Shown: one piece after another, positions 16,882-26,368 of the stretch | How the letters are laid out: each line of letters opens with the position of its first letter | Position numbering within the stretch: the first letter of the stretch is position 1 | Source: Streptomyces albidoflavus | Lineage (GTDB): Bacteria > Actinomycetota > Actinomycetes > Streptomycetales > Streptomycetaceae | NCBI RefSeq assembly: GCF_000719955.1 | Contig: NZ_JOII01000016.1 | Location: 1 to 64,000, forward strand | Reading direction: 5' to 3' | DNA: 64,000 nt | The notes under the pieces: generated by a model | The model's input: only the letters and a program-made list of their open reading frames with translations | Database searches by the model: none | Told to the model about the DNA's origin: nothing | Position numbers and translations under genes: made by a program

Positions 16882-17460
16882 GATCAGTCCTCTCCCCTAA
16901 CACGGCGTTTCCGTCGTGGAACGCCGGTCCTGCGCAGACCGAAGTGAATGGAAATCCGGTGGCGCGGTGACTGGCCGTGACTCTAAGCGCGCAGGTGGGC
17001 ATGGTGGAGAGGTCAGGCCAATGATGTGACTCTCTTGTTATGACGGGGGCGTAATGCGGAGAGGCCCGGGGAGGGCGTTAAAGGGAAAAATCCCCCTCTT
17101 CTGTTTGTCCGGATGGTGAGAACGGGCAGAGTGGGCCGGGTTACGGGCTTGCAGAGGTGGGGAGTTGGGGCGGGACGCCCGGGGGTGGTCCGCGAATGGG
17201 GCGTTTCGGTCCTGCCGGGGAGGGCGGATTCCGGGGTGCCGTATTGCGTGGAGGTTACCTAGTGTTACACCCGGAAAATGGATGCTTGCATTCCGGGCCA
17301 CTGTGTCGCAATTGCTCTCATGCGCACCTATGGGGAGTGGGCGGGGCTTTTCCTCCGCCGGAGAAAAGGGGCAGGCGGGTGGAGAGGGTCGGATAGGGGT
17401 TTCCGGGAGCGGTGGGGCGGAGTGTCCGATATTCGGAGAGGAGTGTTCGGAATCCGGGAT
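16882..17460. promoter_or_regulatory. 579-bp intergenic region upstream of livK
   Basis: Non-coding and less GC-rich than its neighbours. On the minus strand TAGAGT (plus 16980-16985) with TCCACC 17 nt upstream is a weak candidate livK promoter. The rest contains short A- and T-rich patches (17080-17100, 17255-17300) and the 3' flank of the acetyltransferase gene. No gene, riboswitch or strong hairpin was recognised; an 87-codon minus-strand frame (17038-17301) has no family features. Confidence 0.4.
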
Positions 17461-18267
17461 TCAGGCGGTGCGGGGCCGGTGTACGGGCAGCCACCGCTCG
17501 GCGTGGGCGACGGCGGCGGCCAGCGGGAAGAGCCGCGCGGTGGCCCCGCCCACGGTGCCGCGCGCCACCGGACGGCTCCTCTCGAAGTCGGCCCCCAGCT
17601 CCGCGAACCCCTCGTCGCTGACGGAGGTGTCGGTCACGGTCGTCCAGTGGGGCCCCGAGGGGGTGCGGACGGCGAAGGAGTTGCGGACCCTCGGCCCGGC
17701 GATCCGGTACTCGGCCAGATGGAAGGCGGTGCAGCTCGCGTACCCGGTGCCCAGCAGCAGGACCCGTGCCCCGGCCTCCTCCAGGCGGGCGAGCGGGCTC
17801 TGCTCGCCGAGGCGGCAGTCGAGGGCGTGGCCCTCGACGAGGGCGCGGGCGCCCGGTCCGAGGGCGGCGAAGGAGGTCTGCGGGTGGGCGCTGCGCAGGG
17901 CGCCGGGCCAGGTGCGCAGGGTCTCCGGGACGACGCCCACGCCCCGGCTGGGGGTGGTGCGCGGGTCGTACGGCGGCATGTGCGCGCGGATCGCGGGCCA
18001 CCAGGGTTCCGGGACGGGCGGGGCGCTCCAGCCGGCCGGGTCGGAGTTGTCGCCGGAATGGGTGGGGGCGGTCAGGGTGCCGTCCGGGCCCACCGCGTCG
18101 AGCAGGGCCTGGACGAGGGCGACGGCGCCGCCGCACACCCAGCCCAGCGAGCTGAGGGAGGTGTGGGCGAGGAGGGTCTCGCCCGGCCGGACGCCCAGGT
18201 CGCGCAGGGCGGCGGCGAGGGAGGCGCGGGTCTGGAGGGGGCCGGCGACCGGCGCGGGGGAGGGCAT
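17461..18267 (-). CDS. AAC(3)-family aminoglycoside N-acetyltransferase-like protein
   Basis: Belongs to the Antibiotic_NAT family, which transfers acetyl from acetyl-CoA to the 3-amino group of aminoglycosides. Family stretches seen are LLAHTSLSSLGWVCGGAVALVQALLDAVGPDGTLTAPTHS near the N-terminus and PLARLEEAGARVLLLGTGYASCTAFHLAEY near the middle; 268 aa is a normal length. ATG at 18267 is chosen, with GTG at 18306 as alternative; neither has a clear ribosome site. Chromosomal copies are common in Streptomyces and may act on a cell metabolite; no aminoglycoside biosynthesis genes are nearby. Resistance is plausible, not shown. Confidence 0.85.
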   Translation of the reverse strand: MPSPAPVAGPLQTRASLAAALRDLGVRPGETLLAHTSLSSLGWVCGGAVALVQALLDAVGPDGTLTAPTHSGDNSDPAGWSAPPVPEPWWPAIRAHMPPYDPRTTPSRGVGVVPETLRTWPGALRSAHPQTSFAALGPGARALVEGHALDCRLGEQSPLARLEEAGARVLLLGTGYASCTAFHLAEYRIAGPRVRNSFAVRTPSGPHWTTVTDTSVSDEGFAELGADFERSRPVARGTVGGATARLFPLAAAVAHAERWLPVHRPRTA

Positions 18268-18342
18268 GGGCCGGGAGTCTGCCCCGGGGGCCGGGCGGGG
18301 GGCCACCGAATTCGGGCGGCCCCCGCCGGCGGAGGTCGCGTC

Positions 18343-18816
18343 TCAGCTCTGCGGGGCGGCCCCGCCCGCGTCACGGAGCATGCAGGTCAGGCGGGCCGAG
18401 CAGAGGCGCTTGCCCTGGTCGTCGGTGATGGCGATCTCGTACGTGGCGGAGGAGCGGCCGCGGTGCACGGGGGTGGCGACGCCGGTGACCAGGCCGGAGC
18501 GGGCGCCGCGGTGGTGGGTGCAGTTCAGGTCGACGCCGACGGCGAGCTTGTGGGGGCCGCCGTGGAGCATGGCGCCCACCGAGCCGAGCGTCTCGGCGAG
18601 GACGGCGGAGGCGCCGCCGTGCAGCAGGCCGTAGGGCTGGGTGTTGCCCTCGACGGGCATGGTGCCGACGACGCGGTCGGCGGACGCCTCCAGGATCTGG
18701 ACGCCCATCCGGGTGCCGAGGTGTCCGGCGGAGAAGAGGGCGGCGAGGTCGACGCCGAGCGACGCGTACTCGTCGAGAACCTCCTGCGGGAACTTGACGG
18801 TCTGCTGTTCACCCAT
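18343..18816 (-). CDS. PaaI-type hotdog-fold thioesterase
   Basis: Small hotdog acyl-CoA thioesterase. The helix-containing motif QPYGLLHGGASAVLAETLGSVGA with the catalytic-region LLHGG, and VGVDLNCTHHRGARSG, are typical of the PaaI/YbdB group. 157 aa, full length. ATG at 18816 with GGAG about 9 nt upstream. An inverted repeat (TGAGC-AAGC-GCTCA) 28 nt before the start may be an operator. Substrate unknown; phenylacetyl-type or aromatic acyl-CoA are family precedents. Confidence 0.88.
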   Translation of the reverse strand: MGEQQTVKFPQEVLDEYASLGVDLAALFSAGHLGTRMGVQILEASADRVVGTMPVEGNTQPYGLLHGGASAVLAETLGSVGAMLHGGPHKLAVGVDLNCTHHRGARSGLVTGVATPVHRGRSSATYEIAITDDQGKRLCSARLTCMLRDAGGAAPQS

Positions 18817-18844
18817 GGTCCGGCTCCGTTCACGAAAGCTGCTC

Positions 18845-18858
18845 TGAGCAAGCGCTCA
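18845..18858. promoter_or_regulatory. Candidate TetR-type operator before thioesterase
   Basis: TGAGCAAGCGCTCA has 5-bp inverted arms around AAGC, the form often bound by TetR-family regulators, and lies where the thioesterase promoter would be. No TetR gene is in the window. Confidence 0.4.
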
Positions 18859-18931
18859 TTCACGGCTACCGTAACCGCCGGAAGGCCGCCGCGGCAGGGG
18901 GTCCCGCCGGGCGGCCTCCGGAGCCGGGCCC

Positions 18932-21208
<2,277 letters not shown>

Positions 21209-21397
21209 GCTGCGCTCCCCTTCGAGCGTGGTGCCGGGCCGGCGGGGGCCGGTCCGGGCGCCTTCTGTGCTGGACCTTCCACGATCCTGTCATGCCGGTC
21301 CGGCGGCCGTCAGTGACCTGCGGTGAGCTTGTTGTGAGGAGGCCGGGGAGCGGCGGCGCGGGGCCGGTTGTCACAGCGGCGTGGCAGGATCGGAGGC

Positions 21398-24124
21398 GTG
21401 GCAGAGACAGCATCGAAGAAGAAGTCCGCAGTGGTCGCCGATCCGGCAGCCGACCGCCCCCGCCTCATGCTCATGGACGGGCACTCCCTGGCGTACCGGG
21501 CGTTCTTCGCGCTGCCCGCGGAGAACTTCACGACCGTGACCGGCCAGCCGACCAACGCGATCTACGGCTTCGCGTCCATGCTGGCGAACACCCTGCGTGA
21601 CGAGCAGCCGACGCATTTCGCCGTCGCCTTCGACGTCTCCCGCAAGACGTGGCGGTCCGAGGAGTTCACGGAGTACAAGGCGAACCGCTCCAAGACCCCC
21701 GACGAGTTCAAGGGCCAGGTCGAGCTGATCGGCGAGCTGCTCGACGCGATGCACGCGCCGCGCTTCGCGGTCGACGGCTTCGAGGCCGACGACGTCATCG
21801 CCACCCTCGCCACCCAGGCGGAGGCGGCGGGCTTCGAGGTCCTCATCGTCACCGGCGACCGCGACTCCTTCCAGCTGATCAGCGACCACACCACGGTGCT
21901 CTACCCGACCAAGGGCGTCTCCGAGCTGACCCGCTTCACCCCGGAGAAGGTCTTCGAGAAGTACGGGCTGACCCCCGCCCAGTACCCGGACTTCGCCGCC
22001 CTGCGCGGCGACCCCTCCGACAACCTCCCGGGCATCCCCGGCGTCGGCGAGAAGACGGCCGCGAAGTGGATCAACCAGTTCGGTTCCTTCGCCGAGCTGG
22101 TGGAGCGCGCCGAGGAGGTCAAGGGCAAGGCCGGGCAGAACTTCCGCGACCACCTGGAGGCGGTGAAGCTCAACCGCCGCCTCACCGAGATGATCCGCGA
22201 CGTCGAGCTGGACCGCACCGTCACCGACCTGGAGCGCGCCCCGTACGACCGCAAGGCGCTCACCCTGGTCCTGGACACCCTGGAGATCCGCAACCCCTCG
22301 CTGCGCGAGCGGCTGCTCGCCGTCGACCCGGGGGCGGCCGAGGAGGAGACCGCCACCGAGCCGGCCGTCGAGATCGACGGCGCGGTCCTCGGCGCGGGCG
22401 AGCTGGAGCCCTGGCTCGGCGAGCACGGCGGTTCGCTGCTCGGCATGGCCACCGTCGACACCTGGAAGCTCGGCGAGGGCTCGGTCACCGAGGTCGCGCT
22501 GGCCGCGCCCGGCGGGGCCGCCGCCTGGTTCGACCCGGCGCGGCTGGACGAGGCCGACGAGAAGGCGTTCGCCCAGTGGCTGGCCGCCGCCGACCGCCCG
22601 AAGATCCTGCACAACGCCAAGGGCGTCATGCGGGTCTTCGCCGAGCACGGCTGGCGCGTCGAGGGCGTCACGATGGACACCGCCCTCGCCGCCTACCTGG
22701 TCAAGCCGGGCCGCCGCTCCTTCGCGCTGGACGCACTCTCCCTGGAGTACCTGGGCCGTGAGCTGGCCCCGGCCACCGCCGACGGGCAGCTCACCCTCGG
22801 CGCCGACGACGAGGCGGAGGCGCACGCCCTGATGGTGCAGGCCCGCACCGTCCTCGACCTCGGCGCGGCCTTCGGCGAGCGACTGGAGCAGGTCGGCGCG
22901 ACGGGGCTGCTGGCCGACGTGGAGCTGCCCACCTCGATCCTGCTGGCCAGCCTGGAGCGGGCTGGCATCGCCGCCGACCGGGACCATCTGGAGGCGATGG
23001 AGCGGCAGTTCGCCGCCGCCGTCCAGCAGGCGGTGAAGGAGGCGCACGACGCGGTCGGCCGCGAGTTCAACCTCGGCTCGCCCAAGCAGCTCCAGGAGGT
23101 CCTCTTCGGCGAGCTGAACCTCCCGAAGACCAAGAAGACCAAGACCGGTTACACCACCGACGCCGACGCTCTCGCCTGGCTCGCCGCGCAGACCGACCAC
23201 GAGCTGCCGGTGATCATGCTGCGCCACCGCGAGCAGGCCAAGCTCCGCGTCACCGTCGAGGGCCTGATCAAGTCGATCGCCACCGACGGCCGCATCCACA
23301 CCACCTTCAACCAGACCGTCGCCGCCACCGGCCGGCTCTCCTCCACCGAGCCGAACCTGCAGAACATCCCCGTCCGCACCGACGAGGGCCGCGCCATCCG
23401 CCGCGGCTTCGTGGTCGGCGAGGGGTACGAGTCGCTGATGACGGCCGACTACAGCCAGATCGAGCTGCGCGTCATGGCCCACCTCTCCCAGGACGAGGGC
23501 CTCATCGAGGCGTTCACCTCCGGCGAGGACCTGCACACCACGGTCGCCTCCCAGGTCTTCGGCGTCGAGCGGGACGCCGTCGACGCCGAGATGCGCCGCA
23601 AGATCAAGGCCATGTCGTACGGCCTGGCGTACGGGCTCTCCGCCTTCGGCCTCTCCCAGCAGCTGAACATCGACGCGGGCGAGGCACGCGCGCTGATGGA
23701 CACCTACTTCGAGCGGTTCGGCGGTGTCCGCGACTACCTGCGGCACGCCGTGGACGAGGCCCGCGCCACGGGCTACACCGAGACGATGCTCGGCCGCCGC
23801 CGCTACCTCCCGGACCTCAACAGCGACAACCGCCAGCGCCGCGAGACCGCCGAGCGGATGGCGCTCAACGCCCCCATCCAGGGCACCGCCGCCGACATCG
23901 TCAAGATCGCCATGCTGCGGGTCCACCGCGCCCTGACCGAGGCCCGGCTCAGCAGCCGGATGCTCCTCCAGGTGCACGACGAAATCGTGCTGGAGATCGC
24001 CCCGGGCGAGCGGGAGCGGGTCGAGGAGATCGTCCGCCGCGAGATGGCGGACGCGGTGCGGCTCCGCGCCCCGCTGGACGTCTCGGTCGGCGTCGGCCAG
24101 AACTGGGAGGCGGCCGCGCACTGA
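21398..24124 (+). CDS. polA: DNA polymerase I
   Basis: Repair and Okazaki-fragment polymerase. Order: 5'-nuclease domain (LMLMDGHSLAYRAFFALP, FEADDVIATLA, TGDRDSFQL, LRGDPSDNLPGIPGVGEKTAAKW), a degenerate 3'-5' exonuclease domain and the polymerase domain with motif A DYSQIELRVMAHLS, O-helix RRKIKAMSYGLAYG and motif C QVHDEIVLEI. In the proofreading domain the DxE pair is absent (VDTW), so proofreading is probably lost, as in other actinobacterial PolA. GTG at 21398 gives VAETASKK, the family N-terminus; CAGGAT 7 nt before it may be a leaderless -10, and GGAGG sits too close to act as ribosome site. 908 aa. Confidence 0.96.
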   Translation: MAETASKKKSAVVADPAADRPRLMLMDGHSLAYRAFFALPAENFTTVTGQPTNAIYGFASMLANTLRDEQPTHFAVAFDVSRKTWRSEEFTEYKANRSKTPDEFKGQVELIGELLDAMHAPRFAVDGFEADDVIATLATQAEAAGFEVLIVTGDRDSFQLISDHTTVLYPTKGVSELTRFTPEKVFEKYGLTPAQYPDFAALRGDPSDNLPGIPGVGEKTAAKWINQFGSFAELVERAEEVKGKAGQNFRDHLEAVKLNRRLTEMIRDVELDRTVTDLERAPYDRKALTLVLDTLEIRNPSLRERLLAVDPGAAEEETATEPAVEIDGAVLGAGELEPWLGEHGGSLLGMATVDTWKLGEGSVTEVALAAPGGAAAWFDPARLDEADEKAFAQWLAAADRPKILHNAKGVMRVFAEHGWRVEGVTMDTALAAYLVKPGRRSFALDALSLEYLGRELAPATADGQLTLGADDEAEAHALMVQARTVLDLGAAFGERLEQVGATGLLADVELPTSILLASLERAGIAADRDHLEAMERQFAAAVQQAVKEAHDAVGREFNLGSPKQLQEVLFGELNLPKTKKTKTGYTTDADALAWLAAQTDHELPVIMLRHREQAKLRVTVEGLIKSIATDGRIHTTFNQTVAATGRLSSTEPNLQNIPVRTDEGRAIRRGFVVGEGYESLMTADYSQIELRVMAHLSQDEGLIEAFTSGEDLHTTVASQVFGVERDAVDAEMRRKIKAMSYGLAYGLSAFGLSQQLNIDAGEARALMDTYFERFGGVRDYLRHAVDEARATGYTETMLGRRRYLPDLNSDNRQRRETAERMALNAPIQGTAADIVKIAMLRVHRALTEARLSSRMLLQVHDEIVLEIAPGERERVEEIVRREMADAVRLRAPLDVSVGVGQNWEAAAH

Positions 24125-24154
24125 CGCGGCCGCGCCGTACGCGCGAGTGCCCAA

Positions 24155-24192
24155 GGGCCGTCCGCCCGGGAGGAGTTCCGGGCGGACGGCCC
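24155..24192 (+). terminator. Terminator after polA
   Basis: A perfect 15-bp stem (24155-24169 with 24178-24192), 8-nt loop, 30 nt past the polA stop. Confidence 0.85.
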
Positions 24193-24450
24193 GTCGGCGT
24201 TCCGGCGGCGCCGCCGGGTGGAGGAATCGTGCCGGTTCCCCGCCCGCGTACAACCCTCCTGTGTGCTGCTGTGTCGAAAGGGTCAGCCGGTGCGTAGCTG
24301 ACGTGCCGACCACGCGCATGTGGCCAAGTGGTGAATACCGGTCAGCGACGGGTGCCCGTGCGCGGCAGGGTCCCGTAGGGTCGCCAGAGCCGTCCGACCG
24401 GGCGCCGGCGCTCCGGGGACGGTTCGTCGACGCGGGAGGGGTTCCAGACA
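24193..24450 (+). promoter_or_regulatory. Leader/promoter region of the transglycosylase gene
   Basis: With the terminator this forms a 326-bp gap. TAGGGT at 24376-24381 is a candidate -10 hexamer, giving a leader of about 65 nt ending in the GGGAGGGG ribosome site. I looked for the c-di-AMP (ydaO) riboswitch often found before Streptomyces cell-wall hydrolases and did not recognise it. Confidence 0.35.
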
Positions 24451-26175
24451 ATGGCGGCACTGTTCGGACGGCGGATGCGGCGGGGAGCGGCCAGTACGGC
24501 CGTCGCGGCGGCGGCGATGGCGGCACTCTCCGCCTCCGGGGCCCCCTCGGCCGTGGGTGAGCAGCCGGCGGCTTCGGCCGCCGAGCGGCCCTCGGCGGGC
24601 GCGTCCGGCCAGGAGGACCCGTCGGTCACCGGCGACTCCCCGTACCACACCGACCTGCCGCCGCTGAAGGGCCCGGGGCGGAACGATCCGCCGGACGAGA
24701 CGCCGGCCACCGGTTCCGCCGAGTCCGGGATACCCGCGACCGTCCTCGACGCCTACCGCAAGGCCGAAGCCTCCCTCGCCGCCAGCAACCCCCGCTGCCG
24801 CGTGCCCTGGGAACTCCTCGCCGCCATCGGCAAGGTGGAGTCCGGCCACGCCCGCGGCGGCCGCCTCGACACCAACGGCACCACGCCCTCCCCGATCCTC
24901 GGCCCCGTCCTCAACGGCGTCGGCTTCGCCAACATCTCCGACACCGACGGCGGCGCCTACGACGGCGACACCCTCCACGACCGCGCCGTCGGCCCCATGC
25001 AGTTCATCCCGCAGACCTGGGAGAGCTGGGGCCGCGACGGCAACGGCGACGGCAGGCGCGACCCGAACAACATCTACGACGCCGCCCTCGCCGCCGGCAG
25101 CTACCTCTGCGCCCACGACCGCGACCTGACCGTCGAACGCGACCTGCACCAGGCGATCCTCGGCTACAACCGCTCGCAGGAGTACCTGCGGACGGTCCTG
25201 CACTGGTACGACTACTACCGCAAGGGCGCCCACGAGGTCCCCGACGGCAGCCAGCCCGCTCCGGGCGCCCCGACCGGCAGCGGCGGCACGACGCCGTCGC
25301 CCGCCCCGGTCCGCCCCGGCACGCCGAGCCCGTCGCCCACCAAGCCGGGCAAGCCCACCAAGCCCGCCAAGCCCGGCGACGGCAGCTCCTCCAAGCCGAC
25401 GCCGCCGCCGACCACACCCCCGCCGACCACGCCGCCCCCGACCACCCCGCCGCCCACGACGCCCGCGCCCGCCACCCGCCTGGTCGACCTCGGCGACGGC
25501 GCGCTCAGCGCCCCCGCCGGGGAGCGGTTCGCCGAGCGCCCGGCCGTGCGGGCCGAACGCGCCGACAAGAAGCCGGCCGCCCAGGCCAAGGTCCGCTTCA
25601 CTCTGACCGGGGAGACCGGCACCACCTTCGAGGGCGGCGCCACCACCGTCACCGTCACCACCAAGGCCGACGGCGTCGCCAAGGCCCCCGCCCTGCTCGC
25701 CGGCGGCAAGCCCGGCGCCCTCACCGTCAAGGCCACCCTCCTCGGCACCACCGAGCCCGTCACCCTCGGCCTGCGCGGCGAGGTCACCGCGCCCCGCGCC
25801 GACAAGCTGGTCCGCACCGACGAGACGGAACTGACCTGCGAGGCCGGCGCCACCTTCGAGGGCCGCGTCGCCCTGACCGCCACCCGGGACGGCCAGGCGG
25901 CCCCGGGCGTCGCCGCCACCGCCACCGTCCTCGCCGGCGCCGACCCCGCCGACGGCGAGAAGGCCGCCGACCAGGGCCCCTACTTCCTCACCCCCGGCGA
26001 CGAGCCCGCCGAGGACCGCCGCACCCGCGAACTCACCCTCACCACCGACGCCAAGGGCAACCTCCTGCTCCCCGAACTCCACACCGACGACACCACCGGC
26101 ACCTTCCGCCTCCGCGTGGAGACGACGGGCGGGGCGGTCATGGTGCTGGAGCTGAAGGTGACCGACCCCACCTGA
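24451..26175 (+). CDS. Secreted lytic transglycosylase (MltB-like) with Ig-like tail
   Basis: Exported peptidoglycan-cleaving enzyme. Residues 1-45 are an Ala-rich signal after RRMRR. Residues about 90-255 match the MltB-type SLT fold: VPWELLAAIGKVESGH with the catalytic Glu, DRAVGPMQFIPQTWESWG, DPNNIYDAALAAGSYLC and ILGYNRSQEYL. A Pro/Thr linker with PPPTT repeats follows, then two beta-rich repeats of about 100 residues (AKVRFTLTGETGTTFEGGATTVTV and GATFEGRVALTATRDG) resembling bacterial Ig-like domains. 574 aa, larger than a bare MltB. ATG has GGGAGGG about 10 nt upstream. Likely acts in wall remodelling during growth or spore germination (inference). Confidence 0.88.
   Translation: MAALFGRRMRRGAASTAVAAAAMAALSASGAPSAVGEQPAASAAERPSAGASGQEDPSVTGDSPYHTDLPPLKGPGRNDPPDETPATGSAESGIPATVLDAYRKAEASLAASNPRCRVPWELLAAIGKVESGHARGGRLDTNGTTPSPILGPVLNGVGFANISDTDGGAYDGDTLHDRAVGPMQFIPQTWESWGRDGNGDGRRDPNNIYDAALAAGSYLCAHDRDLTVERDLHQAILGYNRSQEYLRTVLHWYDYYRKGAHEVPDGSQPAPGAPTGSGGTTPSPAPVRPGTPSPSPTKPGKPTKPAKPGDGSSSKPTPPPTTPPPTTPPPTTPPPTTPAPATRLVDLGDGALSAPAGERFAERPAVRAERADKKPAAQAKVRFTLTGETGTTFEGGATTVTVTTKADGVAKAPALLAGGKPGALTVKATLLGTTEPVTLGLRGEVTAPRADKLVRTDETELTCEAGATFEGRVALTATRDGQAAPGVAATATVLAGADPADGEKAADQGPYFLTPGDEPAEDRRTRELTLTTDAKGNLLLPELHTDDTTGTFRLRVETTGGAVMVLELKVTDPT
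25402..25461 (+). repeat. Four PPPTT codon repeats in transglycosylase linker
   Basis: Four 15-bp units encode PPPTT in tandem, a flexible linker between the catalytic and Ig-like parts. Low-complexity repeats like this often vary in copy number between strains. Confidence 0.85.
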
Positions 26176-26189
26176 CGGGCAAGTCCACC

Positions 26190-26230
26190 CCGCACCGCCC
26201 CCGGTCCCGTGCGAACCGGGGGCGGTGCGG
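26190..26230. terminator. Bidirectional terminator between transglycosylase and hrpB
   Basis: A 16-bp perfect stem (26190-26205 with 26215-26230) with a 9-nt loop, 14 nt past the transglycosylase stop and pointing at convergent hrpB. Confidence 0.8.
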
Positions 26231-26368
26231 TGCGGCGCGCACAAGGCGGTGCGGGATGCCCGTCCCGGCGAGCCGCCGGCCGCTTCCCTGGCCAGGCCCG
26301 GTGTGCCTGCGGGTGCCCCTTGCGGCTCTGGCCGACCGCCCCCCGTCCGAGCCGTGGCGCGGCCGCCG

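Noticed and set aside
17038..17301. 87-codon minus-strand frame upstream of livK
   Set aside because: No recognisable domain, no ribosome site, and it lies in the livK promoter region.
24193..24450. c-di-AMP (ydaO) riboswitch before the transglycosylase
   Set aside because: Expected from other Streptomyces wall hydrolases, but the conserved strands of the motif could not be found.
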